The notes under the pieces: model-generated | The model's input: only the letters and a program-made list of their open reading frames with translations | Told to the model about the DNA's origin: nothing | Database searches by the model: none | Shown here: positions 15,714-24,358 of the stretch, piece after piece | Position numbering within the stretch: the stretch's first letter is position 1 | Layout: the number at the start of each line of letters is the position of its first letter | Made by a program: the position numbers and the translations under genes | DNA from: Gemmatimonadota bacterium | GTDB lineage: Bacteria; Gemmatimonadota; Gemmatimonadetes; Gemmatimonadales; GWC2-71-9 | DNA length: 44,110 bases | Direction: 5' to 3' | Assembly: GCA_003221005.1 (NCBI GenBank) | Contig: QHTZ01000082.1 | Span: 46,487 to 90,596 of the forward strand

Positions 15714-15839
15714 GACATCTCCGTGGTGAGTTGGGCACACTCCTCGCGCCAACATTGCTAAGCTTCATGCGTATCATGGAGATGCGCCAGACGGCCGCGT
15801 GGTATTCCCTTTGCCCCCGCACCGCCGCAACGTAAGAGC

Positions 15840-17297
15840 ATGAAGACCACATCGCTGGCCTGCGTCGCCCTCGCGGGACTCCTGCTCGGCTGCTTCGGCA
15901 ACCCGCCCGGTGTCGCCGGCGTCGCCGGCACGGCCCCTGCGCCCAACGTGTTCTGGACACCGCCACCCCAGCGCGAGGCCGCGTCGGCTCCCGCACCACT
16001 CCCGGCCCTCCCGCCCGACCTCGCTCAACGGGTGCAGCAGCTCAAGCTCGCGGACGTCATCGACATCGCGCTGCGCAACAACACCGCCACGAGCGTCTCG
16101 TGGGCGCAGGCGCGGGCCGCTGCGGCGACGTACGGCGCCGCCAAGGGCCAATATTACCCGACGATCTCGCTCGACGGCACCGCCACCGCGATCAAGACGG
16201 CGCCCACCGGCGGCCGGTCGGCCGTGCAGCAGCAGTTCTACGGCCCCACGCTCAACCTCTCGTGGCTGCTGTTCGACTTCGGCGGCCGCTCGGGCTCGAT
16301 CGGCGAGGCGCGCGAGGCGCTGCTCGCCGCCAACTGGACGCACAACGCGACGGTGCAGAACGTCGTCCTCGCGGTCGAGCAGGCGTACTTCCAGTACCTG
16401 GGCACGAAGGCGCTGCTCGCGGCGCAGCAGACGACGCTGAAAGAGGCGCAGACCAACCTCGACGCCGCGAACCAGCGGCATCAGGTGGGGCTCGCCACGA
16501 TCGCCGACGTGCTCCAGGCCAAGACCGCCCTCTCCCAGGCGCAGCTCGCGCTGGAATCGACCCAGGGTCAGCTGCAGACGGCGCGCGGGGCCCTGGCGCT
16601 CTCGATGGGCCTCCCCGCGAACATCCCCTATGACATTGGGCTGCCATCCGACACGACCCTTCCCCTCGGGATCACGGACAGCGTGGACGCCCTCATCGAG
16701 CGCGCGGTGCGGGAGCGCCCCGACCTGGCGGCTGCCCGCGCTCAGGTGCGCGCCGCGCAAGCCCGTGTGAGCGTGGCGCGCTCGCAGGCGCTGCCCGCAC
16801 TCACGGTAGGCGGGACCGACGGGGAGACGTACTTCTTCAACAACCCGACCTCCGGCAACAGCTACACGGCCACGCTTACCCTTCAAATCCCCTTGTTCTC
16901 GGGGTGGTCGCAGATTTACAACGTGAAGGCCGCAGCCGCCGCCGCGCAGGCCGCGGCGCAGCAGCAGCGGGGGCTGGAACAGCAGGTGATCTACCAGGTG
17001 TTCAATGCCTACTACGAACTCCGGACCGCGACCCAGCGGGTGCGCACCAGCAGCGACCTGCTGGCGAGCGCCACCCAGTCGGAGCAAGTGGCGCTGGGCC
17101 GTTACCGGGCCGGAGCGGGAAGCCTGCTCGATCTCCTGACGGCCGAGGGGGCACTGGCGGACGCGCGCGCACAGTCGATCCAGGCGCGCTTCTCATGGTA
17201 TGTCGCGCTCGGGCAACTGGCTCACGATGCCGGCATCCTCGGCCTCGACGGAGGCAGCCCGCTGCACGTCCAACCCGACACCACGGGAATGCGATAG
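15840..17297 (+). CDS. RND efflux outer-membrane factor (TolC/OprM-like lipoprotein)
   Basis: A 485-residue outer-membrane channel of a tripartite efflux pump. A lipoprotein signal (LAGLLLGC, lipidated Cys18) is followed by a Pro/Ala-rich spacer. Two OEP repeats follow, each with long coiled-coil alpha hairpins and short beta strands: the first from about residue 75 (LKLADVIDIALRNNTATSVSWAQ-type start), the second from about 285 (DSVDALIERAVRERPDLAAAR). Signature pieces are GPTLNLSWLLFDFGGR and LTLQIPLFSGW, the strands entering the barrel, and GRYRAGAGSLLDLLTAE. The ATG has no strong ribosome site. It is followed directly by the adaptor gene, with the start codon next to the stop. Confidence 0.92.
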   Translation: MKTTSLACVALAGLLLGCFGNPPGVAGVAGTAPAPNVFWTPPPQREAASAPAPLPALPPDLAQRVQQLKLADVIDIALRNNTATSVSWAQARAAAATYGAAKGQYYPTISLDGTATAIKTAPTGGRSAVQQQFYGPTLNLSWLLFDFGGRSGSIGEAREALLAANWTHNATVQNVVLAVEQAYFQYLGTKALLAAQQTTLKEAQTNLDAANQRHQVGLATIADVLQAKTALSQAQLALESTQGQLQTARGALALSMGLPANIPYDIGLPSDTTLPLGITDSVDALIERAVRERPDLAAARAQVRAAQARVSVARSQALPALTVGGTDGETYFFNNPTSGNSYTATLTLQIPLFSGWSQIYNVKAAAAAAQAAAQQQRGLEQQVIYQVFNAYYELRTATQRVRTSSDLLASATQSEQVALGRYRAGAGSLLDLLTAEGALADARAQSIQARFSWYVALGQLAHDAGILGLDGGSPLHVQPDTTGMR

Positions 17298-18419
17298 ATG
17301 ACGCGCACGACCGCCGCTCTCACGTCGGCTCTGCTCCTCGCGCTCGGCTGCGGCCGGCGGGGCACCGGCGGCCCTTCCCACGTCCCCGTAACGATCGCCC
17401 ATGCGGCGCAGCGCGCCGTGCCCTTCGAGCTGCTCGCGACGGGCACGGTCGAGCCGCGGCAGACCGTGGAGGTGCAAGCGCAGGTGACCGGCGTGCTCAC
17501 GCAGGTGACCTTCCATGAGGGGGACGAGGTCGCGGCGGGACAGGTGCTGTTCCAGATCGACCCACGGCCGTTCCAGGCGGCGCTCGAGCAGGCGAAAGGG
17601 ATGCTCGCCCGGGACCAAGCCCAAGCGGCGAACGCCCGGCTCGAGGCGGATCGCTACGCCGAGCTGGTAAAGCAGGACTACGTCACCAAACAGGACTACG
17701 ACGAGAAGCGCGCCAACGCCGACGCCCTCGGCGCGACGGTGCGGGCTGACTCGGGGGGGGTCGCCACGGCCCAGCTCAACCTCGAGTGGGCGGCGATCCG
17801 CGCACCCATCTCCGGGCGCACCGGACGCCTGCTCCTGCGCGAGGGCAACCTGGTGCGCGCGAATTCCGCTGAGCCGCTCGTCGTGATCAACCAGATCCAT
17901 CCGATCCTGGTGCGCTTCGCGCTGCCGCAGCAGAACCTCCCGGACATTCAGCGGTACCGCCGCAATCGCCTTCCCGTGCTCGTGAGCCCCTCCAAGGAGG
18001 ACACGACCTTCAGTGCCGGCACGCTCACGTTCGTCGACAACAGCGTAGACACGACGACGGGCACCGTGCTCCTGAAGGCGGAGTTCTCAAACCGGGACAA
18101 CGCGCTCTGGCCGGGCGAGTTCCTGAGCGTGCGGCTGCAGCTGTACGTTGAGGACAGCGCGCTCGTCGTGCCGACGCAAGCGGTGATGACGGGTCAGCAG
18201 GGGACCTACGTGTTCGTCGTGAACCAGGACGGCAAGGCGCAGTCGCAGCCCGTCACCGTCGAACGCACCACGGGGCAGTACGCGATCCTCACGCAGGGGG
18301 CGGGCGTGCACGTCGGGGACCAGGTCGTGACCGACGGCCAGCTCCGTCTTGTCTCCGGGGCGTTAGTCGATGTAAAGGGGGGGACCGGCGCCGGAGGGGA
18401 AGTGGAGGCCGACAAGTGA
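17298..18419 (+). CDS. RND efflux periplasmic adaptor (membrane fusion protein)
   Basis: A 373-residue HlyD/AcrA-type adaptor that bridges the inner-membrane pump and the outer-membrane channel. The lipobox is LALGC with Cys18. The lipoyl halves are GTVEPRQTVEVQAQVTGVL and WAAIRAPISGRTG, around an alpha hairpin (residues about 95-150). The beta-barrel and membrane-proximal domains follow (ILVRFALPQQNLPDIQ, GTLTFVDNSVDTTTGTVLLKA, LWPGEFLSVRLQL, VPTQAVMTGQQGTYVFVV). The TGTV and DNSVDTTTGTV motifs place it with MdtA-like adaptors. It overlaps the pump gene by four bases (GTGA). Confidence 0.93.
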   Translation: MTRTTAALTSALLLALGCGRRGTGGPSHVPVTIAHAAQRAVPFELLATGTVEPRQTVEVQAQVTGVLTQVTFHEGDEVAAGQVLFQIDPRPFQAALEQAKGMLARDQAQAANARLEADRYAELVKQDYVTKQDYDEKRANADALGATVRADSGGVATAQLNLEWAAIRAPISGRTGRLLLREGNLVRANSAEPLVVINQIHPILVRFALPQQNLPDIQRYRRNRLPVLVSPSKEDTTFSAGTLTFVDNSVDTTTGTVLLKAEFSNRDNALWPGEFLSVRLQLYVEDSALVVPTQAVMTGQQGTYVFVVNQDGKAQSQPVTVERTTGQYAILTQGAGVHVGDQVVTDGQLRLVSGALVDVKGGTGAGGEVEADK

Positions 18420-21400
18420 GCCTGTCCGAGCTGTTCATCAAACGGCCCGTGATGACGACGCTCGTCATGACGGGCATCCTCGTCTTCGGGCTGATGGCGT
18501 ACCGGCTGCTGTCGGTGAGCAACCTCCCGAACGTGGACTTCCCGACGATCACCGTGAGCGCGAGCCTCCCCGGGGCGAGCCCGGAGACGATGGCGTCGGC
18601 CGTGGCGACGCCGCTCGAAAAGCAGTTCTCCACGATCGCCGGCGTCGACCAGATGACGTCGGCGTCGAGCCTGGGCAGTACGACCATCACGCTGCAGTTC
18701 ACCCTGGACCGCAGCATCGACGCCGCGGCGCAAGACGTCCAGGCGGCGATCTCCAAGACCCTGCGTCAGCTGCCCACCGGCATCGTTCCCCCCTCGTACC
18801 AGAAGGTGAACCCCGCCGACCAGCCGATCATCTACTACGCCTTGAGCTCGAGCACACTGTCGCTGTCGGCGCTGGACGAGTACGCGGAGACGTTCATCGC
18901 GCAGCGTCTCTCCACCGTCGACGGCGTGGCGCAGGTCAACGTGTACGGCGCCGCCAAGTACGCGGTGCGCATCCAACTCGATCCCAAGGCCCTGGCCACA
19001 CGCGCCATCGGGATCGACGAAGTGGCGGACGGCGTCGCGGCCGGCAACGTGAACCTGCCGACCGGTATTCTGTGGGGGCCGCATCGCGCCTACACCGTGC
19101 AGGCGAACGGGCAGCTCCAGGATGCCGCGGCGTTCCGGCCCCTCGTGATCGCCTACCGCAACGGCGCGCCGGTGCGGCTCCAGGATCTGGGGCAGGTGCT
19201 GGACGACGTGCAGGACAACAAGAGCGCTGCCTGGTTTAACGGCAGCCGCGCGATCGTGCTCGCCATCCAGCGCCAGCCGGGGACCAATACCGTGGCGGTT
19301 GCGGCCCGCGTGCGCACCGTCATGGAGAGCCTCAAGCAGCTGCTCCCCGCCTCGGTGGACCTGCAGCTGCGCTCGGACCGGTCTGTGTCGATTCTCGCGT
19401 CCCTGCACGACGTGCAGTTCACGCTGTTCCTGACGCTGGCGCTCGTCGTGCTGGTCATCTTCCTCTTCCTCCGCAACCTGTCGGCTACGGTCATCCCGAG
19501 CCTCGCGCTGCCGTTCTCGCTCGTGGGCACGTTCGCGGTGATGTACGCGCTCGACTACAGCCTCGACAACCTCTCGATGATGGCGCTCACACTGTCTGTG
19601 GGGTTCGTGGTCGACGACGCCATCGTCATGCTCGAAAACATCGTCCGTCACATGGAGAAGGGGTCGGCCCCACGCGAGGCGGCGTTCGCCGGATCGCGCG
19701 AGGTGGGGTTCACGATCCTGTCGATGACCCTGTCCCTCGCCGCGGTGTTCATCCCCGTGCTGTTCATGGGCGGGATCGTCGGACGGTTGTTCCACGAGTT
19801 CGCGGTCACCATCGGCTCGGCCATTCTCGTGTCCGGTGTCGTCTCGCTGAGCCTGACGCCGATGCTGTGCAGCCGGTTCCTCCGGCCGCCGCGTGAGGCG
19901 CAGCACGGGAGGTTCTACGAGAAGTCCGAGCGGGTCTACGAGAAGGTGCTGCGCTGGTATGAGAACAGCCTCATCTGGGTGATGGAGCGGCGACGCGCCG
20001 CGCTCGCCTTCTCAGCCGTGGTGCTGCTCGGCACGATCGTGCTGTTCGTGGTTGTCCCCAAGGGGTTCCTGCCGAGCGAAGACAACTCCCAGATTTTCGG
20101 GACGACGGAGACGGTCCAGGGAACGTCGTTCGACGACCTGGTCCAACACCAGCTGCAGATCATGGCCGTGTTGCAGCAGGATCCCAACGTGGACGCCACG
20201 ATGTCGTTCCTGGGTGGCGGCCAGATCAACCAGGGGCGCGTCTTCATGCAGCTCAAGCCCCGCTCCCAGCGCGACATGAGCGTGGACGAGCTGATCCGCT
20301 ACTTCAATCGCAAGCTCGCCGGCATCCCCGGCATCCAGGTGTTCCTCCAGAACCCGCCGCCAATCCAGATCGGCGGCCGCCGCACCAAGAGCCTGTACCA
20401 GTACACGCTGCAGAGTCCGGACCGGATCGGGTTATACGACAACGCGACTCGACTGAGGGCCGAGCTCGCCAAGCTGCCGGACCTGGTGAACGTCACGAGC
20501 GACCTGCAGATCTCGAACCCGCAGGCGACGGTGACGATCAACCGGGACCGGGCCGCCGCCCTCGGGGTCACGGCGCAGCAGGTCGAGGAAGCGCTGTACG
20601 ACGCGTACGGCTCGGGCCAGGTCTCCACGATTTACACCGCGACCAATCAATACTGGGTCGTGATGGAGCTGCTCCCCCAGTACCAGCAGGATCTGTCGGC
20701 GCTGAGCCTGCTCTACATCCGCTCGCGGACCGGCACGCTGGTGCCGCTCGCCTCGCTCGCCACCCTGACGTCGAGCGTCGGCCCGCTCACCGTGAACCAC
20801 TCGGGGCAGCTGCCCTCGGTCACGATCTCGTTCGACCTGCGGCCGGGAGTGGCGATCGGGACGGCCGTCGCGCAGGTGCAGCGGATCGCGCGGCAGGTGC
20901 TGCCGTCCAGCATCACCACGAGCTTTTCGGGCACCGCCCAGGCGTTCCAGTCGAGCCAGGCGGGCCTGTTGCTGCTGTTGATCCTCGCCGTGTTCGTGAT
21001 CTACATGGTGCTGGGGATTCTGTACGAGAGCTTCATCCACCCCCTCACGATCCTTTCGGCGCTGCCGTTCGCGGGGTTCGGCGCGCTGTTGACGCTCTTG
21101 ATCTTCCGTGTGGATCTGAGCGTCTACGCGTTCGTGGGCGTGATCATGCTCGTAGGGCTCGTGAAGAAGAACGGTATCATGATGATCGACTTCGCGCTGG
21201 AGGCGCAGCGCTCGGAGGGCAAATCGGCTCGCGACGCGATTTTGCAGGCGTGCAGCATCCGGTTCCGGCCGATCATGATGACCACGATGGCCGCGCTCAT
21301 GGGGACCCTGCCGATCGCCCTCGGCGTGGGCGTCGGCTCCGAGTCACGCCGCCCGCTCGGCATCGCGGTGGTGGGCGGGCTCGCGTTCTCCCAGCTCATC

Positions 21401-21526
21401 ACCCTCTACGTGACACCGGTGATCTACACCTACCTGGACGAGCTGCAGCGGCGGCTCGAGGGTGTGTCGCTGCGCAATCTGTTCCGGCGCCGCCACCCCG
21501 CCCCGCACGCCGCGCCCGCCGACTGA
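18416..21526 (+). CDS. RND multidrug efflux pump, MdtB/AcrB-like (HAE-1 type)
   Basis: A 1036-residue inner-membrane proton-driven pump with 12 membrane helices and two large periplasmic loops. It starts SELFIKRPVMTTLVMTGILV, typical of MdtB/MdtC. The proton relay pair is Asp400-Asp401 in LSVGFVVDDAIVMLENIVRH, and the partner lysine region is GLVKKNGIMMIDFALE. Also visible are the LPNVDFPTITV segment after helix 1 and the repeat-half motif MVLGILYESFIHPLTILSALP. Substrates may include drugs, bile-salt-like compounds or flavonoids; they cannot be read off. Only one pump gene is present, so it would be a homotrimer rather than an MdtB2C mix. Confidence 0.95.
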   Translation: MSLSELFIKRPVMTTLVMTGILVFGLMAYRLLSVSNLPNVDFPTITVSASLPGASPETMASAVATPLEKQFSTIAGVDQMTSASSLGSTTITLQFTLDRSIDAAAQDVQAAISKTLRQLPTGIVPPSYQKVNPADQPIIYYALSSSTLSLSALDEYAETFIAQRLSTVDGVAQVNVYGAAKYAVRIQLDPKALATRAIGIDEVADGVAAGNVNLPTGILWGPHRAYTVQANGQLQDAAAFRPLVIAYRNGAPVRLQDLGQVLDDVQDNKSAAWFNGSRAIVLAIQRQPGTNTVAVAARVRTVMESLKQLLPASVDLQLRSDRSVSILASLHDVQFTLFLTLALVVLVIFLFLRNLSATVIPSLALPFSLVGTFAVMYALDYSLDNLSMMALTLSVGFVVDDAIVMLENIVRHMEKGSAPREAAFAGSREVGFTILSMTLSLAAVFIPVLFMGGIVGRLFHEFAVTIGSAILVSGVVSLSLTPMLCSRFLRPPREAQHGRFYEKSERVYEKVLRWYENSLIWVMERRRAALAFSAVVLLGTIVLFVVVPKGFLPSEDNSQIFGTTETVQGTSFDDLVQHQLQIMAVLQQDPNVDATMSFLGGGQINQGRVFMQLKPRSQRDMSVDELIRYFNRKLAGIPGIQVFLQNPPPIQIGGRRTKSLYQYTLQSPDRIGLYDNATRLRAELAKLPDLVNVTSDLQISNPQATVTINRDRAAALGVTAQQVEEALYDAYGSGQVSTIYTATNQYWVVMELLPQYQQDLSALSLLYIRSRTGTLVPLASLATLTSSVGPLTVNHSGQLPSVTISFDLRPGVAIGTAVAQVQRIARQVLPSSITTSFSGTAQAFQSSQAGLLLLLILAVFVIYMVLGILYESFIHPLTILSALPFAGFGALLTLLIFRVDLSVYAFVGVIMLVGLVKKNGIMMIDFALEAQRSEGKSARDAILQACSIRFRPIMMTTMAALMGTLPIALGVGVGSESRRPLGIAVVGGLAFSQLITLYVTPVIYTYLDELQRRLEGVSLRNLFRRRHPAPHAAPAD

Positions 21527-21544
21527 GTTAGGCCCGGCGGTACC

Positions 21545-22255
21545 GTGCGAACAGAAACCATCGACCTCGCGGTCGCGGACGGCACACGCATGCGGGCCCA
21601 CGTCGCGCGACCGCAGGGCGGCGGCCCGCATCCCGGCCTCCTCGTTTTTCAGGAAGCCTACGGGGTGAACGCGCACATCAAGGACGTAGCCGGGCGCTTC
21701 GCCCGCGCGGGATACGTGGCGATCGCGCCCGAGCTGTTCCACCGCACGGCGCCGGCTGGTTTTGAGGGCGACTACGCGGCGTTCTCCAGCGTCGAACAGC
21801 ACATGCAGGCGCTCACGGTTGCCGGGCTCGAAGCCGACATCCGCGCGGCCCACGGGTGGCTCGCAGCCGCCCGCCAGATCGACCCACGCCGGCTCGCGTG
21901 CGTGGGCTACTGCATGGGTGGGCGGGTGTCGTTCATCGCCGCCACGACGACGGTCGCGCTCCGGGCCGCCGTCGCGTTCTACGGGGGCGGGATCGCGCCG
22001 GCGCTGCTCGACCGCGCGCCGCGGGCGCAGGCGCCGGTGCTGTTCTTCTGGGGCGGGCGCGACAAGCATATCCCGCCCCCGCAGCGCCGCGCGGTGGTGG
22101 ACGCCCTCGCAACGGCGGGAAAGCCGTTCGTGAACGTGGTTTTCTCGGAGGCAGACCATGCGTTCTTCTGCGACGCCCGGCCGAACTTCCATGCCAGCGC
22201 GGCGTCTCAGGCGTGGGCGCTGACGCTCGCCTTCCTCGGGGACGCGCTGCGCTGA
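21545..22255 (+). CDS. Dienelactone hydrolase family protein
   Basis: A 236-residue alpha/beta hydrolase of the DLH family. The nucleophile is Cys123 in GYCMGG, the same number as in Pseudomonas dienelactone hydrolase. The acid is Asp173 in WGGRDKHIP, the His is His205 in SEADHAFF, and Glu37 in FQEAYGVN is the residue that ionises the Cys. All catalytic parts are intact, so an active hydrolase of lactones or small esters is expected; the natural substrate is unknown. The start is GTG, 18 bases after the pump gene. The 3' end runs into the DUF3052 gene. Confidence 0.9.
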   Translation: MRTETIDLAVADGTRMRAHVARPQGGGPHPGLLVFQEAYGVNAHIKDVAGRFARAGYVAIAPELFHRTAPAGFEGDYAAFSSVEQHMQALTVAGLEADIRAAHGWLAAARQIDPRRLACVGYCMGGRVSFIAATTTVALRAAVAFYGGGIAPALLDRAPRAQAPVLFFWGGRDKHIPPPQRRAVVDALATAGKPFVNVVFSEADHAFFCDARPNFHASAASQAWALTLAFLGDALR

Positions 22256-22671
22256 CCACGGCCGGGTACTCGGGCAAGGCGCTCGCCCTGAAGCTCGGTA
22301 TCAAGCCTGGGATGACGGTCACTGCTCTCGCGGCGCCGGCGCATTATCGCGCGCTGCTGCGGCCGTTGCCCGCGGGAGCCCGCATCGCCACCCGGCTCAC
22401 CGGCCGCCGCGCCGCGCTCGCCTTCATCCACCATTTCGCGACGGGGCGCCGCGCCCTCGCCGCGCGCTTTGCCATGCTAGCGCGCGCCCTCGCCCCCGCC
22501 GGGGCCCTGTGGGTCTCGTGGCCGAAGGGAAGCTCCGGGGTGGCGACCGATCTGACGGAGAACGTGGTACGGGAGATCGGCCTCGCGCACGGGCTCGTGG
22601 ACGTGAAAGTGTGCGCCGTGGATGCAACGTGGTCGGGGCTCAAGTTCGTGCGCAGGGCGAAAGACCGGTAG
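22252..22671 (+). CDS. DUF3052 family protein
   Basis: A protein of about 139 residues. It starts AGYSGKALALKLGIKPGM and ends with ALAPAGALWVSWPKGSSG, TDLTENVVREIGLAHGLVDVK and VCAVDATWSGLKFVRR, all of which I recall as DUF3052 signatures. The fold looks like a degenerate methyltransferase without a SAM motif, and function is unknown. In the family the protein begins just before AGYSG. Here the only codon in that place is CTG 22252, overlapping the DLH stop as CTGA. The nearest canonical start is GTG 22213, which would overlap the DLH gene by 43 bases and has no ribosome site. Confidence 0.8.
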   Translation: MTTAGYSGKALALKLGIKPGMTVTALAAPAHYRALLRPLPAGARIATRLTGRRAALAFIHHFATGRRALAARFAMLARALAPAGALWVSWPKGSSGVATDLTENVVREIGLAHGLVDVKVCAVDATWSGLKFVRRAKDR

Positions 22672-22674
22672 ATT
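22669..22674 (+). promoter_or_regulatory. Putative -10 box (TAGATT) of a leaderless acyl-CoA dehydrogenase transcript
   Basis: TAGATT begins at the stop codon of DUF3052 and ends nine bases before the acyl-CoA dehydrogenase ATG. The bases between (CCGACCACG) contain no ribosome site. It is identical to the box before deoC. Confidence 0.35.
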
Positions 22675-22683
22675 CCGACCACG

Positions 22684-23844
22684 ATGCCCGAGCTGGTCAC
22701 CGCGGCTCCTCTGACCAAGCTGACGGAAGAAGAAGAGCTCTTCCGTCACACGGTGCGCGACTTTGCCGAGCGGGAGGTGCGACCGCGCGTGGCGGCGATG
22801 GAGCGGGCCGCGGCGCTCGATCCCGCGCTGCTCGCGAAATTCTTCGAGCTCGGCCTCATGGGGATCGAGATCGGCGAGCAGTACGGCGGCGCCGGCGGGA
22901 ACCTCCTGATGAGCGTCCTCGCCGTCGAGGAGCTGTCCGCGGTCGACGCGTCCACCGCGATCTTCGTTGACGTCCAGAACACCCTCGTCAACGCGCTGTT
23001 ACTCAAGTGGGCGAGCGACGACCTGAAGCGGCGCTACCTCCCCCGCCTCGCCACCGACTGCGTCGGCGCCTACGCGCTCTCCGAGCCCGCCTCCGGATCC
23101 GACGCGTTCGGTCTGCAAACCAAGGCCACCCGCCAGGGAGACCGCTGGATCCTCGACGGCCGCAAGCTGTGGATCACGAATGGCGCGGAGGCCGGGCTGC
23201 ACGTCATCTTCGCCAACGTCGACTTCTCCCTCGGCTACAAGGGCATTACGGCGTTCGCGGTGGAGCGCGGCTTCAAGGGCTTTGCGGTCGGGAAACGGGA
23301 AGACAAGCTCGGCATCCGCGCGTCGAGCACCACGGAGCTGATCCTCGATCAATGCGCGGTGCCGGGCGGGAACGTCATCGGCGAGGTGGGCAAGGGGTAC
23401 AAGGTCGCGATCGAGACGCTCAACACGGGGCGTATCGGGATCGGAGCGCAGATGATCGGCGTGGCGCGGGGGGCGCTCACCGCGACGCTCACGTACGTGC
23501 GCGAGCGGCAGCAGTTCGGTCACCCGATCGCCGAGTTCCAGGGGGTGCAATTCCAGCTGGCGCAGGCGGCGACGGAGCTCGAGGCCGCACGGCTCATGGT
23601 ATACAACGCGGCACGGCTCGAGGACGCGGGCGAGCCGTACACGATGCAGGCGGCGATGGCGAAGCTGTTCGCTTCACAGGTGGCGGAGCGGGTCACGTCA
23701 CTCGCCGTAGAGCTGTTCGGGGGGTACGGGTACACCAAGGAGTACCCCGTGGAGAAGTTCTACCGCGACGCGAAGATCGGCACGATCTACGAAGGCACGA
23801 GCAACATGCAGCTGCATACGATCGCGAAATTACTGCTCAAGTAG
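22684..23844 (+). CDS. Acyl-CoA dehydrogenase (short/branched-chain type)
   Basis: A 386-residue FAD enzyme introducing a 2,3 double bond into acyl-CoA, passing electrons to ETF. Motifs: YALSEPASGSDA (FAD and substrate site near residues 131-142), WITNGAEAG, RERQQFGHPIAEFQGVQF, LFGGYGYTKEYPVEKFYRD and the catalytic base Glu370 in YEGTSNMQL. The late position of the Glu near the C terminus is that of short-chain and 2-methyl-branched-chain enzymes rather than isovaleryl-CoA dehydrogenase. Substrate preference is inferred. It probably serves fatty-acid or branched-chain amino-acid breakdown; no ETF or thiolase genes lie nearby. Confidence 0.92.
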   Translation: MPELVTAAPLTKLTEEEELFRHTVRDFAEREVRPRVAAMERAAALDPALLAKFFELGLMGIEIGEQYGGAGGNLLMSVLAVEELSAVDASTAIFVDVQNTLVNALLLKWASDDLKRRYLPRLATDCVGAYALSEPASGSDAFGLQTKATRQGDRWILDGRKLWITNGAEAGLHVIFANVDFSLGYKGITAFAVERGFKGFAVGKREDKLGIRASSTTELILDQCAVPGGNVIGEVGKGYKVAIETLNTGRIGIGAQMIGVARGALTATLTYVRERQQFGHPIAEFQGVQFQLAQAATELEAARLMVYNAARLEDAGEPYTMQAAMAKLFASQVAERVTSLAVELFGGYGYTKEYPVEKFYRDAKIGTIYEGTSNMQLHTIAKLLLK

Positions 23845-23873
23845 GGCGGCAATGGCGGCAAGGGGCGGTATGG
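23844..23873 (+). repeat. Short G-rich tandem array (GGCGGCAA / GGGGCGGTA units)
   Basis: Immediately after the acyl-CoA dehydrogenase stop, three degenerate units of 8-10 bases occur: GGGCGGCAAT, GGCGGCAAG, GGGCGGTATG. The word GGGGCGGTA is the same as the unit of the palindromic array at 25506-25582. No inverted partner is seen here, so it may be a single arm or remnant. Confidence 0.55.
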
Positions 23874-23901
23874 GTCACTCGATTACCGAAGGGAGGAGCC
23901 G

Positions 23902-24237
23902 ATGCGCCGCACGTATTATGCACTCGCCATGGCCCTGCTGGTCGTCTGTTCCATGCCAGTCGGGGCGCAGGGGAAAGGACCCAAGAAATACGCGGTCACG
24001 AACGATCGCGCCCTGGTAGTCACCCGCGAAGTGCTGGTGAAACGGGGGTACGAGGTCGTACGGGTCGAGAACGGCGGACGGGACGTCATCGTCTGGTATC
24101 GCGCCGGGAACCGGGGGCGCGGCAAGGGGAAGGGGCCGCCCGTGAGGATGGTCATCCACCGCACCGAGGATCGCGTGGTGTTCCTGCAAGCGCCCAGCGC
24201 GGTTTTGGTGGATATCGACGTGAAATTGAAGATGTAA
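23902..24237 (+). CDS. Small secreted protein of unknown function
   Basis: I do not recognise this 111-residue protein. It has a clear signal peptide (YYALAMALLVVCSMPVGAQ, cut near residue 22). A basic mature part follows: KKYAVTNDRALVVTREVLVKRG, EVVRVENGGRDVIVWYRAG, a GRGKGKG loop, then MVIHRTEDRVVFLQAPSAVLVDIDV. The pattern of alternating strands with one helix suggests a small alpha/beta periplasmic domain. A strong ribosome site (GGGAGGAG at 23891-23898) fixes the ATG. It is flanked by two of the short-period repeat elements (23844 and 24247). Confidence 0.75.
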   Translation: MRRTYYALAMALLVVCSMPVGAQGKGPKKYAVTNDRALVVTREVLVKRGYEVVRVENGGRDVIVWYRAGNRGRGKGKGPPVRMVIHRTEDRVVFLQAPSAVLVDIDVKLKM

Positions 24238-24246
24238 AACAAGAAA

Positions 24247-24347
24247 ACCGTCCAGGAAAGGACGCGAGAAGAGACGTCGAGGGAAGACGTAGTACTCTTC
24301 TCGACGCCGTTTCTCGACGCCTTACCTGGACGCCTCCCCTTGACGCA
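24247..24347 (+). repeat. Palindromic array of 13-base units filling an intergenic gap
   Basis: The left arm is built of three 13-base units at 24247, 24260 and 24273 (accgtccaggaaa, ggacgcgagaaga, gacgtcgagggaa) plus part of a fourth. The right arm, read on the opposite strand from 24347, has four units: tgcgtcaagggga, ggcgtccaggtaa, ggcgtcgagaaac, ggcgtcgagaaga. The arms meet at a GTAC centre near 24292-24295. Almost the whole gap between the secreted protein and the aminotransferase is this element. It could form a long imperfect hairpin. Confidence 0.85.
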
Positions 24348-24358
24348 TTTTGTGGTTC

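Noticed and set aside
15714..15839. RNA gene or riboswitch in the S4/outer-membrane-factor divergent gap
   Set aside because: The 126 bases show no cloverleaf, no known aptamer pattern and no strong hairpin; it is most likely just a divergent promoter region.
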